Of a stretch of DNA of 34,977 nt, positions 14,043 through 21,861 are shown one piece after another. Source of the DNA: an uncultured Prevotellaceae bacterium (GTDB taxonomy: Bacteria > Bacteroidota > Bacteroidia > Bacteroidales > Bacteroidaceae). Location of the stretch: assembly GCA_902775475.1 (NCBI GenBank), contig CACYME010000049.1:1-34977 (forward strand). Direction: 5' to 3'. The notes beneath the pieces are model-generated. The model did no database searches. It was not told the origin of the DNA and was given only the letters and a program-made list of their open reading frames with translations. Positions within the stretch are counted from its first letter, which is position 1, and each line of letters starts with the position of its first letter. Position numbers and translations under genes: made by a program.

Positions 14043-14073
14043 CAAAGTTACGACTATTTTTTGAATTACCAAA
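14043..14073 (-). promoter_or_regulatory. promoter of the tRNA-tuf transcript
   Basis: Minus-strand TTTG (14070-14073), exactly 19 bases, then TAACTTTG (14043-14050): a full match to the Bacteroidetes -33/-7 promoter. It lies between hpf and tRNA-Thr(TGT). A 7-bp dyad, GCAGCCG (13998-14004) and CGGCTGC (14037-14043), spans the short leader and may form a processing stem. Confidence 0.8.
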
Positions 14074-14090
14074 ATTTTTCGGAACTTTTT

Positions 14091-14393
14091 TTAGTAATTT
14101 CTCGATTTTTCTTTAATTTTCTGCAGTTGAACCCTCAAAGAGTCGACACAGAGGTCGATTCCTTCCTCAAAAGTGTCGTTCACTTTCTCTACGTGCAGCG
14201 GAGCATTTCCTGGCATGGTAACCGTGATGCTGGTCTCCTTGTTTTGTGCTGTAGCGGGTTTTACAACCTTCAATTGCACCTCTACTTTCTGTATATCTTC
14301 GTACGATTTTTCTAACTTGGCGACTTTCTTCTCGATGAACGCCTCTAATTTTTCGGTAGCGTCGAAGTGAATCGACTGAATCTTAATTTCCAT
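14091..14393 (-). CDS. hpf: ribosome hibernation promoting factor, HPF/YfiA family (short form)
   Basis: Binds the small subunit at the A/P sites and silences ribosomes in poor growth conditions. 100 residues: MEIKIQSIHFDATEKLEAFIEKKVAKLEKSYEDI matches the beta-alpha start of the family, followed by a basic C-terminal helix (QLQKIKEKSRNY). There is no C-terminal dimerisation domain, so it is the short form. It lies 36 bases downstream of the recombinase gene and is followed by the tRNA-tuf promoter; it probably shares the rpsU transcript. Confidence 0.92.
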   Translation of the reverse strand: MEIKIQSIHFDATEKLEAFIEKKVAKLEKSYEDIQKVEVQLKVVKPATAQNKETSITVTMPGNAPLHVEKVNDTFEEGIDLCVDSLRVQLQKIKEKSRNY

Positions 14394-14429
14394 AGTTACC
14401 TCCTATTTTTAATTAGTTAAACTATAAAG

Positions 14430-15320
14430 TCAGCCCCTTGGATGGGCATCTTTGTAAACTCGTTTCAGTTGTTCGAACGTGGTGTGCGTATAGATCTGGG
14501 TTGTCTCCAGGCTTTCATGCCCGAGCAGTTGCCTGACGCTTTCCAGTCCGGCGTCGTGGTTGAGCATAGCGGTGGCAAACGAGTGCCGCAGCACGTGTGG
14601 TGAGCGTTTTTTCATCGAAGTGACCTTCGTGAGGTTCCGCTTGACCACTTTGTAGACTTGCATCCCTGTCATCCGCCTGCCGTGTCGGTCCACGAACAGC
14701 GCACCATCAGTCCGCGTTATTTCCTTGTCGCGCAGCTCTACATAGCGTTGCAACTGCTCAGCCACCTCCTGTCCGAAAGGCACGATGCGCTGCTTGTTCC
14801 GTTTGCCAGTCACTTTCAGCTGTCCTGCGACGAAATCCACATCGCCGTCGTCCAGCCCCGTCAGTTCACTGCGTCGCAGTCCAGCTTCGTATAATAATAT
14901 AATAATAGTACGCGCACGTACATCATCTATGTCATCTCCCCACTGTTCCTTGTCGAGCAGTTCGTCCATCTGGCTCTCTCTCACAAACTGCGGCAGAGGT
15001 TTGCGTTTCTTCGGCCCCGTGATGGCGTGCGCCGGGTCGCGGTCAACCAGTTTCCTGGCGAGTGCGAACCTGTAGAACGAGCGCAGTGCCGAAAGCCCCG
15101 TGTCAACGGTTGAAGCACAGTTACCTCTATCCATCATGCTCATCATCCAGCCCCGAATGACATCGGCATCCACTGATGCCCAGTCGAGATCGGCGTCGAG
15201 CGCATGAAAATAAGCCTCAAAGTCGCGGAGACTGGTCTCATAGCGCCTCACGGTCTGCTCACTGCGGTTCCGTTCATGGCGCAAATAGACGAGAAACAGG
15301 TCAACCACGCTTTTCGGCAA
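14430..15320 (-). CDS. Xer-type tyrosine recombinase
   Basis: Site-specific recombinase, 296 residues. N-terminal SAM-like DNA-binding domain (about 1-100) and C-terminal catalytic domain with all active residues in place: Arg149 (AGLRRSE), Lys173 (TGKRNKQR), His242 and Arg245 (HVLRH), His268 (LGH), nucleophile Tyr277 (QIYTHT). It lies between rpsU and hpf, a fixed core position, and no mobile-element borders are seen around it. Resolution of chromosome dimers at dif as XerC or XerD is therefore likely, but which of the two cannot be told from this sequence alone. Confidence 0.9.
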   Translation of the reverse strand: MPKSVVDLFLVYLRHERNRSEQTVRRYETSLRDFEAYFHALDADLDWASVDADVIRGWMMSMMDRGNCASTVDTGLSALRSFYRFALARKLVDRDPAHAITGPKKRKPLPQFVRESQMDELLDKEQWGDDIDDVRARTIIILLYEAGLRRSELTGLDDGDVDFVAGQLKVTGKRNKQRIVPFGQEVAEQLQRYVELRDKEITRTDGALFVDRHGRRMTGMQVYKVVKRNLTKVTSMKKRSPHVLRHSFATAMLNHDAGLESVRQLLGHESLETTQIYTHTTFEQLKRVYKDAHPRG

Positions 15321-15369
15321 CGAATTTACGGAAATTATTTGAAACTACCAAATTTTCCGAGAACTTTTT

Positions 15370-15564
15370 TTAATTTTCCTCGGCTGTACGGAGCTGCTGT
15401 ACGTAGATGGCGTGCTCCATCTTCAGGCGCTTCAGGACAGAGGGCTTGTTGAACTGCTGACGGCGACGGAGTTCTTTCACCACGCCTGTCTTCTCAAACT
15501 TTCTCTTAAACTTCTTGAGGGCCTTCTCGATGTTCTCGCCTTCTTTTACCGGTACAATAATCAT
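15370..15564 (-). CDS. rpsU: 30S ribosomal protein S21
   Basis: 64 residues, MIIVPVKEGENIEKALKKFKRKFEKTGVVKELRRRQQFNKPSVLKRLKMEHA, a complete and very basic S21. It binds near the anti-Shine-Dalgarno end of 16S rRNA; in Bacteroidetes S21 helps hide that region, in keeping with the lack of Shine-Dalgarno sites in this window. First gene of its transcript, followed 49 bases later by the recombinase gene. Confidence 0.96.
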   Translation of the reverse strand: MIIVPVKEGENIEKALKKFKRKFEKTGVVKELRRRQQFNKPSVLKRLKMEHAIYVQQLRTAEEN

Positions 15565-15640
15565 ACTGTTTTTTGACTTTAATTGTTTAATTGTTAGACA
15601 TTAGTGCATACTTCGGGCATAGTGCCACGAATTGCGGGTG

Positions 15641-15671
15641 CAAAGGTACAACTATTTTGCGAAACTGCCAA
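15641..15671 (-). promoter_or_regulatory. promoter of rpsU
   Basis: Minus-strand TTGG (15668-15671), 19 bases, TACCTTTG (15641-15648). The sequence from TTGG through the first transcribed bases closely resembles the tRNA-Leu/Val promoter at 29876-29906. Confidence 0.8.
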
Positions 15672-15703
15672 GTTTTTCGTCACTTTTATTTATTTGTTCG
15701 CAT

Positions 15704-15737
15704 AAAAAGGGCCTGAGAGCTACTGAGAGCTACAGGC
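15704..15737 (-). terminator. terminator after the CAP lipoprotein gene
   Basis: Minus-strand GCCTG (15733-15737) pairs with CAGGC (15711-15715), followed by CCTTTTT. The loop holds a direct repeat of TAGCTCTCAG-like sequence. It starts within the last codons of the gene. Confidence 0.65.
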
Positions 15738-16443
15738 TTCTGCTGTCAAGATCCATCACGACCATGAAATAGAAGTCTTTATGGGCACGCACAGCCACGC
15801 CCAGCCACTCATAGTTGCCGTTGAGCAGAATACGCCGATGCCCCAGCGCGGCATTATTCTCGCCCGAATCAATGAGAAGTTCCATCACCACTGATAAGCC
15901 AGTCACATAGCCGCCGAAAGCTGCACATTCGGCCAGCCCAGGATTTTCGCTACATCCAGTGTCTGTTCGGTCATGACCGGTAACGCCCATGTTTCCACCA
16001 TTGGTAGCATAACAGTCGGCAGAGCCGAATAGCACCTCATTGGGCGAGAGGACAGGCAGCGGCGACATTTTCTGCAACTCGGCAATCAGCGACTGCTTTC
16101 GCTCGTCAAAGGCGTAGCCGTTGTTCCACCCCAGGATGCCGCTGTAACTGCGTGCATAAGTCTCGGCGAAAAGCGAAGGATTCATGCGGGCAAGGTTCAG
16201 ATAGAAGAACACCTCTTTCTCCACCTTTGACAGATAAGTGGCCGAAGCAGCTGTATTGGCCTTGCTCAGCTCTTCGGCCGACCAGCGCCCAGCAAACTCA
16301 GCATCAAGTGAAGCCTGATAAGCCACGTTTCTCTCTTCGGGGGTAAGTGCCTTCCTCCCATCGTTGTCATTATCACTGCCACAGCTTGTTGCTACTACGA
16401 TAGCTACAAAGAGTAGCAACCATTTCCTAATTCTTTTCCTCAT
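15730..16443 (-). CDS. CAP-domain (SCP/PR1-like) lipoprotein
   Basis: 237 residues. Lipobox VVATSC puts the lipidated Cys at 21, so it is likely anchored in an outer or inner membrane leaflet. CAP fold from about residue 72: EKEVFFYLNLARMNPSLFAETY, the TGHDRT strand with His157, and GENNAALGHRRILLNGNYEWLGVAV with His202; the two His and the Glu match the usual CAP cavity residues. Bacterial CAP proteins have no single agreed function. Element A lies immediately upstream (from 16459), so the promoter must be inside or beyond that repeat; no clear TAnnTTTG was found there. Confidence 0.88.
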   Translation of the reverse strand: MRKRIRKWLLLFVAIVVATSCGSDNDNDGRKALTPEERNVAYQASLDAEFAGRWSAEELSKANTAASATYLSKVEKEVFFYLNLARMNPSLFAETYARSYSGILGWNNGYAFDERKQSLIAELQKMSPLPVLSPNEVLFGSADCYATNGGNMGVTGHDRTDTGCSENPGLAECAAFGGYVTGLSVVMELLIDSGENNAALGHRRILLNGNYEWLGVAVRAHKDFYFMVVMDLDSRSL

Positions 16444-16458
16444 TTCTACAATTCTTAA

Positions 16459-16787
16459 GGCAATTATATAATAGTTGACCTATTTGTGCGTAGCCCCTCC
16501 CATGCAGGGAGGGGACGTGCTATCGCCAGGAGTGAGATGTCAAGAGCTACATGAATAGCCAGTCTGGGAAGAGCCCCCTGCTCTCAGCAGGGAAGTCAGC
16601 GGGCGCTGCCATTGTTTTTCCCGCCCGCTGCCATTATTGGCAGCGGCCGCTGCCAATATCGTCCCCGTCCGCTGCCAACGGAAAAGGCTTTTTCCTCTCA
16701 TCCCTGCTACTATGGTGAAGCGAGAGGTCTTTCGAGGCAGGGTTCAAGAGGGGAGTCCCTTGCAGATAGCTGCTATATCATTACCAT
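16459..16787 (+). repeat. repeat element A, MITE-like and non-coding
   Basis: This GC-rich stretch fills the gap between the CAP gene and the ATPase gene. Its left end reads GCAATTATATAATAG followed by TTGACCTATTTGTGCGTAG; its right end, reversed, reads GTAATGATATAGCAG, an imperfect terminal inverted repeat. Inside are a perfect hairpin CCCCTCCC/GGGAGGGG (16494-16514), a second hairpin CCCTGCT/AGCAGGG (16576-16592), and several CGCTGCCA units (16613-16677). A related copy, element B, lies in reverse orientation at 34229-34575. No open frame looks like a gene, though shared short frames could mislead annotation pipelines. Confidence 0.8.
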
Positions 16788-16797
16788 TCTTAAATCG

Positions 16798-18375
16798 TCA
16801 CTTCAGGTTGCCCAGGATATCGCGCGTCAGTTCCTTGGTGATGGTTCGTGTGGCCGCAGACGTAGCGTTCTTCACCACGCGCCCCGTGGTCGAGGTGGTG
16901 CTCTTGGTCTTCTTGCCTGTCACTTTATTGCTCACCCAGGTGCCCAGAATGGTAGCGAAGGTGGAAGTGACAGCTGTCAGAATAGCTTTCCACACTTTCG
17001 AGAGGATGCCCGCCTTGGCCTTGCCCTTAGCTTTTTCCTCCTTGGAGGCAGCCTTCTCGGCGGCTTCGGCCTCTTCCTGGGCGGCAGCTTCCTCGCTCTC
17101 CTTCATCAGCAGTTCATAGGCACTCTCGCGGTCCACCATCGTGTCGTATTTGCCATAGATGCGGCTACCCTTGATGATGTCAAGGCGCTGCCCCTCGCTG
17201 ACGGCGCCAATCTGGCTGAGCGGGAACAGGATCTTGGCCCGCTGCACGATGCTGGGAGCGCCCTTGGCGTCAAGGAAGCTGACGAGGGCCTCGCCGGTCT
17301 CCAGGTTCATGATGGCCTCGTCGGTCTTGAAGAAGGGGTTGGCGCGGAAGGTGTCGGCAGCCGTCTTCACGGCCTTCTGGTCTTTCGGCGTATAGGCTCT
17401 GAGGGCATGCTGCACGCGGTTGCCCAGCTGTCCGAGGATGACTTCGGGAATGTCGGTCGGGCTCTGCGTGATGAAATAGATGCCTACGCCCTTCGAGCGG
17501 ATGAGGCGGATGACCTGTTCAATCTTGTCGAGCAGGGCCTTCGACGTGCCGTCGAAGAGCATGTGGGCCTCGTCGAAGAAGAAGACGAGCTTCGGCAGCT
17601 CCTGGTCGCCCACCTCGGGCAGCTTCGAATACAGCTCTGAGAGAAGCCACAGCAGGAAGGTGCTGTAGAGCTTGGGCTGCATCATCAGCTTGTCGGCTGC
17701 CAGCACGTTCATCACGCCCTTGCCGCCCTCGGTCTGCATCAGGTCGTAGATGTCGAACGACGGCTCGCCGAAGAACTGCTCGGCACCCTGGGCCTCCAGC
17801 TGCAGCAGCGAGCGCTGGATGGCGCCCACAGTCTGCGCCGATATGTTGCCATATTTGGTGGTGTACTCCTTGCTGTGTTTCGACACGTAGTCGAGCATCG
17901 AGCGCAGGTCTTTCAGGTCGAGGATGAGCAGACCACGGTCATCGGCGATGCGGAACACAATGTTCAGCACGCCGTCCTGCGTCTCGTTCAGCTGCAGCAG
18001 ACGGCTCAGCAGCTGTGGGCCCATCTGGCTGACGGTGGCGCGCATGGGGTGGCCCTGCTCGCCGAAGACGTCGAAGAACCTGACGGGGCAGGCCTGGAAC
18101 TGCGGGTTCTCGATGCCGAACTCCGGCAGGCGCTTCTCGATGAAGCCGCTCATCTTGCCCACCTGCGAGATGCCGCTCAGGTCGCCCTTCATGTCGGCCA
18201 TGAAGCAGGGCACGCCAGCCTGGCAGAACGACTCGGCCATCACCTGCAGCGTGACGGTCTTTCCCGTACCCGTGGCTCCCGCAATCAGTCCGTGGCGGTT
18301 AGCCATTTTTCCGTTGATACTCAGCGCCCCCTCGGAGCAGTGGGCGATATATAGCCCGTGTTCTTTGTCGTACAT
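16798..18375 (-). CDS. HerA-like P-loop ATPase, DUF853 family
   Basis: 525 residues. Walker A GATGTGKT at 33-40 and Walker [10 protein letters not shown] near 263-271, with a conserved [10 protein letters not shown] segment after the first motif and [30 protein letters not shown] further on. This is the HerA/VirB4-related family (YjgR of E. coli) of putative DNA-translocating ATPases. The C-terminal tail (about 415-525) is rich in Ala, Glu and Lys and likely coiled or disordered. No nuclease (NurA) or other partner gene is adjacent, so a DNA-end-processing or defence role cannot be claimed. The stop lies 11 bases from element A. Confidence 0.88.
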   Translation of the reverse strand: MYDKEHGLYIAHCSEGALSINGKMANRHGLIAGATGTGKTVTLQVMAESFCQAGVPCFMADMKGDLSGISQVGKMSGFIEKRLPEFGIENPQFQACPVRFFDVFGEQGHPMRATVSQMGPQLLSRLLQLNETQDGVLNIVFRIADDRGLLILDLKDLRSMLDYVSKHSKEYTTKYGNISAQTVGAIQRSLLQLEAQGAEQFFGEPSFDIYDLMQTEGGKGVMNVLAADKLMMQPKLYSTFLLWLLSELYSKLPEVGDQELPKLVFFFDEAHMLFDGTSKALLDKIEQVIRLIRSKGVGIYFITQSPTDIPEVILGQLGNRVQHALRAYTPKDQKAVKTAADTFRANPFFKTDEAIMNLETGEALVSFLDAKGAPSIVQRAKILFPLSQIGAVSEGQRLDIIKGSRIYGKYDTMVDRESAYELLMKESEEAAAQEEAEAAEKAASKEEKAKGKAKAGILSKVWKAILTAVTSTFATILGTWVSNKVTGKKTKSTTSTTGRVVKNATSAATRTITKELTRDILGNLK

Positions 18376-18399
18376 AGTCTGTGGGTTTTAGTTTTTATG

Positions 18400-18407
18400 C
18401 AAAGTTA
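18400..18407 (-). promoter_or_regulatory. -7 box of the ATPase gene promoter
   Basis: Minus-strand TAACTTTG matches TAnnTTTG 25 bases before the start codon; a TTGC about 18 bases upstream is a weak -33 candidate. Confidence 0.6.
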
Positions 18408-18474
18408 ACGATTATGGGCCGAAACGCAAGAAAAACGGCCTAACTTATAATAAAAATTAACGATTTGCCAGAGC

Positions 18475-18592
18475 GTTGAGTGTTGAGTGTTGAGTGTTGA
18501 GTGTTGAGAGACTTTACAACCGAGCCACACATGGCACTCTGGCTAAAGTCTCTAAACAATAAACACTCAACTCTCAACACTCAACTCTCAAC
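18475..18592. repeat. inverted arrays of a GTTGAGT heptamer
   Basis: Left arm: four exact GTTGAGT units and one GTTGAGA (18475-18509). Right arm: CTCAACA/CTCAACT units (18564-18592). The intervening 54 bases contain an inner stem AGACTTTA/TAAAGTCT. The whole can fold into one long hairpin between the DUF362 gene (stop at 18605) and the ATPase promoter. It may serve as the operon terminator or as a cruciform; it is also prone to length change by slippage. Confidence 0.85.
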
Positions 18593-18604
18593 ATTTCAAA
18601 GCTC

Positions 18605-19564
18605 CTACTGGTCGAGGTCGACGAGCTGGTAGCGCTTCGAGCCGAGGCCAATCTTCTCGGCGTAGTCGGTGATGTAGGTGCCGTGCTGGCGGTTGATGCG
18701 CTGGATGAGCGGTTTGTTGTCATCGCCCGGCTTGCCCTGATAGTTGAAGACACGGTCGAGACAGGCCTGGTCCACGGCCACGGGGTCGAGGCTGGCCATG
18801 ATGCCCATGTCCTTCAGCTCCGGCTTGGCGGGATGGCCGTCGCAGTCGCAGTCTACCGACATGTTGTTCATCACATTAATATAAATGACACGTCCACCGA
18901 AATAGTTGTGAACGGCCTGAGCAGCGGCGGCCATCGACTCCAGGAAGTGGTCCTGCGTCTTACCTGCGGCAAGATATTCGGGCGTCCACGTCAGCTTCGG
19001 GTCGGTAGTCTTGCCAGCGGAGTGGATGTATGCCTTGCCGTTGGTCGATGCCACGCCTATCGAGGCATTCTTCATCACACCGCCGAAGCCACCCATGGCA
19101 TGCCCCTTGAAGTGGGCCAGGTTGATCATGAAGTCGTAGCGTGCAAGGTGGTCGCCCACGATGTCGTACTTCAAGTGCTTCTGGTCCTTGATGGGGATGC
19201 GCATCTCGCCGAACTCATCCATCAGGTCAACGGCGAAGATGCTGTCAAAACCATGCTCGTGGATGGTCTTCCAGTGGTCTTTCACCTCCTGGCGGCTACC
19301 ACCGTAGGCCGTGCAGCACTCCACGATGGTGCCGTTCACCTGCTCCACCAGCTGGCGGATGAGCGTAGGCTTCAGGTAGTGGGTGTTGCCGCCCTCGCCA
19401 GTAGAGATTTTCACGGCCACGCGACCTGTGGCCTCAACGCCCAGTGCCTTGTAGATTCTGACCAGCGACTCTGGCGTAATGTCCTTGGTGAAGTAAACCT
19501 TCGACTGCGCCATTGCCATCGCCGAGACGGCCAGGGCGCAAAGGAACAAACATGCTTTTCTCAT
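18605..19564 (-). CDS. secreted DUF362 domain protein
   Basis: 319 residues. Signal peptide MRKACLFLCALAVSAMAMAQ with likely cleavage after AMAQ. The rest is one DUF362 domain with VECCTAYGGSR (Cys83, Cys84), AHFKGHAMGGFGGVMKN (151-166) and VDCDCDGH. DUF362 proteins often accompany iron-sulfur ferredoxin domains, but no CxxCxxC ferredoxin motif is seen here. Function is unknown. It is the last gene of the four-gene operon that starts at 23004, 27 bases after its neighbour. Confidence 0.85.
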   Translation of the reverse strand: MRKACLFLCALAVSAMAMAQSKVYFTKDITPESLVRIYKALGVEATGRVAVKISTGEGGNTHYLKPTLIRQLVEQVNGTIVECCTAYGGSRQEVKDHWKTIHEHGFDSIFAVDLMDEFGEMRIPIKDQKHLKYDIVGDHLARYDFMINLAHFKGHAMGGFGGVMKNASIGVASTNGKAYIHSAGKTTDPKLTWTPEYLAAGKTQDHFLESMAAAAQAVHNYFGGRVIYINVMNNMSVDCDCDGHPAKPELKDMGIMASLDPVAVDQACLDRVFNYQGKPGDDNKPLIQRINRQHGTYITDYAEKIGLGSKRYQLVDLDQ

Positions 19565-19591
19565 TTTTGTCTTGTAGATTAGTAAAAATAG

Positions 19592-21100
19592 TTATTGATG
19601 TAGTCTCTTCACGATGGTGCCGTCAGCCTGGCGCACGATGTAGACCTGACCGCGACGCAACGTGCGGGCTTGACGACCATCCAGCTGATAGCTGACGGTG
19701 CCCTCAGCCGAGGGTGCAGCAAGTTCCGAAATGCCATTGAACACACCGTCATAGTTGATGGTATAGACGCTCCTCGACAGCAGGTCGCCAGCGAAGACGG
19801 TGATGACGGCACGCTGGCCTTCGTCGCCGCTCTCAAGGCTCTTCAGCACGTAGGCACCCTGACCGTTGGCCTGCGCCACAAGGTTGTCGAGGTCGGGCGT
19901 GCCAGCCTGTGTGTAGTCAAACTTGTCAGCCTCAAAGCCTACGACGTTCAGCTCGCTGAGGCGGTTGTTGTAGACCAGCGAGATGTTGTCCACCAGCACC
20001 TCGTCGTCGGCACTGCCCTGACCGGCATCGGCATTGGTCGAGACGGTCACCATGATGGCCTTCGGGGTCAGATTGCTCTCTGTATAGACAAACGGCAGCG
20101 AAAGGCGGCGCCACTGTCCGCCGGTAGTGGCAATCTCGGCGTTCTTTGCCTTGGCCACCACGTTCGAGTAGTCCTTGTCCTCAGGGTCCTGATAGTAGGT
20201 CCCGTCGGTGATGGCGGCACTCACCGTGGCATAGGGATGAGCAGCGCTGGGCGTGCCCTGCTTGAACTGTACCCAGAGCACCAGCGAGTCGGGACGGCTG
20301 GTCAGGGGCACGTAGAAGGGATCGCCGTTTCCGTCAACGTCAGTCAGGCTCATGTCCATATAGGCATTGTTGACCGCGTCGGTAGCCACCATCGAGCCGG
20401 CGTTCATGCGACCGGTGGTCATGGTGCCGTTGGCCACGATGCCGAAGATCGACGTGGCGAAGATGCGCGCACAGGCCGAACCGCCGATGCCGTTCTCCGA
20501 CTTGTCGATGTGATGTCCGGCCAAGGGTGCCAGCATGCCGCTGGCGCTCTCGAAGGAGTGCCAGGCGTTGGGCTCCACGTAGCTGTCGGCAGAGGTGTGC
20601 CATGCCTCGAAGTCGCCGTTGGGGATATGGTAGCCACGGCCCGTTACCAGGGCGTCGCCAAAGCGCACCTCCACTATTTGCTGCATCAGCGACATCAGGT
20701 CGAGGTTGATGAGGGCGCGCAGCCCTCCGTTCTCCAGCACGGCCACGATCTCGACGGGCAGCTCGCCCAGCATGGGACCCATCCAGAAGGCCACGCCCTC
20801 GGCATCGCCCTCGGTGACGGTGATGTTCTGTGCAGCACGCAAGAAGATGGCGTTGCCAGCCTGCTCGGGAACGATGTTGGTCAGTTCCACGTTGCCGACG
20901 GGCATGGGTGAGTCGCCATTCATCAGGACGAAGTTCTTCAGCTTCAGGTCGTAGACGCCGTCATGCTCATTGACAGAGATGGTTGCAGACTGGTCGCTGC
21001 CCTCGCCGTTGACCAGCACGAGCAGCTTGTCGGTGTAATCGGTTGCCTGTGCGGCAAGTGTGCCCACGGCAACCATCAAAAGTGTAAAAAGTTTTCTCAT
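19592..21100 (-). CDS. secreted calycin-like and PCMD two-domain protein
   Basis: 502 residues. Signal peptide (residues 1-19, AQA). Residues 21-150 resemble the calycin-like domain of Bacteroidales secreted proteins (YTDKLLVLVNGEGSDQSATISV, NFVLMNGDSPMPVGNVELTN). From YHIPNGDFEAWH (158) to about 385 it matches the PCMD family (putative carbohydrate metabolism domain), a jelly-roll-like fold. The C-terminus (YQLDGRQARTLRRGQVYIVRQADGTIVKRL) is the kind of tail seen on many Prevotella surface and secreted proteins and may be a sorting signal. It follows the outer-membrane barrel gene by 10 bases. Ligand unknown. Confidence 0.8.
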   Translation of the reverse strand: MRKLFTLLMVAVGTLAAQATDYTDKLLVLVNGEGSDQSATISVNEHDGVYDLKLKNFVLMNGDSPMPVGNVELTNIVPEQAGNAIFLRAAQNITVTEGDAEGVAFWMGPMLGELPVEIVAVLENGGLRALINLDLMSLMQQIVEVRFGDALVTGRGYHIPNGDFEAWHTSADSYVEPNAWHSFESASGMLAPLAGHHIDKSENGIGGSACARIFATSIFGIVANGTMTTGRMNAGSMVATDAVNNAYMDMSLTDVDGNGDPFYVPLTSRPDSLVLWVQFKQGTPSAAHPYATVSAAITDGTYYQDPEDKDYSNVVAKAKNAEIATTGGQWRRLSLPFVYTESNLTPKAIMVTVSTNADAGQGSADDEVLVDNISLVYNNRLSELNVVGFEADKFDYTQAGTPDLDNLVAQANGQGAYVLKSLESGDEGQRAVITVFAGDLLSRSVYTINYDGVFNGISELAAPSAEGTVSYQLDGRQARTLRRGQVYIVRQADGTIVKRLHQ

Positions 21101-21110
21101 TTTTTTATAT

Positions 21111-21860
21111 TTAGTTAATACGATATGCCAAAGAGATTGTGCCGTAGATGGGATAGAGCGTCTGCTCCACGGTCTTGAACGAGCTGTGCATGATGCCGCC
21201 GAGGCCCCACGAGAGGTCGGCGCACAGGCTCAGGCGCTCGCCCATCAGCCACTCGGCACCCACCATCAGGCCCACCTGCCAGCGTCGCATGTTGTCGCTG
21301 AAGTCGTAGGTAGCGCGCTCGTCCATGGCGTGGCCCATCTCTATTTTCTGCCCCGTGGGGTTGTCCTTTCGCAGATAGCCGTCGGCCACGTTGCCCTTGA
21401 AGTACTTCGACAACAGCAGCGAGGCGTAGGGTCCGGCATGCAGGCGCCACTGCTCACTGAGGTCGAGCGTGGCCATGAGGGGCACGGTCAGCATCCAGGC
21501 CTTCGTCTGCTGCTCCACGCGTCCGGTGTAGACGCCCTCCAGCTCTTCCCCACCCTTCACCATGGCCATGTGGTAGCCCTTGGTAGTGACGGCCACGTCC
21601 ATGCCTTTGTTCTCAAAACACAGACCAGCCTGCACGCCCCAGGGACCTGTCAGTGGCAGGCGGGCATCGAGGCCAACGAGGAAATTGGGTGTCAGCTGGA
21701 AGCTGTTCAACTTGCGGATGCTGGCGGGAATACCCAGAGGAGCGGCAGCACCGAGGCTGTAGCCCACGCGCCCTGCCAGCTGCACGTCGCCAAGCGGTTG
21801 TCCGGCGTTGGTGCCGATGCAGAGCAGCAGGGTCAGAAGGGATAATATGTTGCGTTTCAT
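21111..21860 (-). CDS. outer-membrane beta-barrel protein (PorT-like)
   Basis: 249 residues from the ATG at 21860, chosen because MKRNILSLLTLLLCIGTNAG is a proper signal peptide; an ATG at 21869 overlaps the upstream stop and is less likely. The remainder has alternating aromatic/hydrophobic strands (FLVGLDARLPL, WGVQAGLCFENKGMDV, WMLTVPLMATLDLSEQWRLHAGPYASLLL, WQVGLMVGAEWLM, YGTISLAYRIN) typical of small barrels of the PorT type. It begins one base after the PCMD lipoprotein stop, so the two are tightly coupled. Confidence 0.82.
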   Translation of the reverse strand: MKRNILSLLTLLLCIGTNAGQPLGDVQLAGRVGYSLGAAAPLGIPASIRKLNSFQLTPNFLVGLDARLPLTGPWGVQAGLCFENKGMDVAVTTKGYHMAMVKGGEELEGVYTGRVEQQTKAWMLTVPLMATLDLSEQWRLHAGPYASLLLSKYFKGNVADGYLRKDNPTGQKIEMGHAMDERATYDFSDNMRRWQVGLMVGAEWLMGERLSLCADLSWGLGGIMHSSFKTVEQTLYPIYGTISLAYRIN

Positions 21861-21861
21861 G

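Noticed and set aside
14430-15320. Integrase of a prophage or conjugative element
   Set aside because: It sits between rpsU and hpf in a core operon, with no excision genes, att duplication or cargo.
16612-17640. Plus-strand open frame starting in element A and running through the ATPase gene
   Set aside because: It is antisense to a clear P-loop ATPase and its first part is repeat sequence shared with element B.
16798-18375. HerA-based antiphage defence system
   Set aside because: The ATPase stands alone; the neighbours are a CAP lipoprotein and a DUF362 protein, with no nuclease or Sir2-type partner.
18475-18592. CRISPR array
   Set aside because: Units are 7 bases with no unique spacers and no cas genes; it is a simple tandem repeat in inverted arms.
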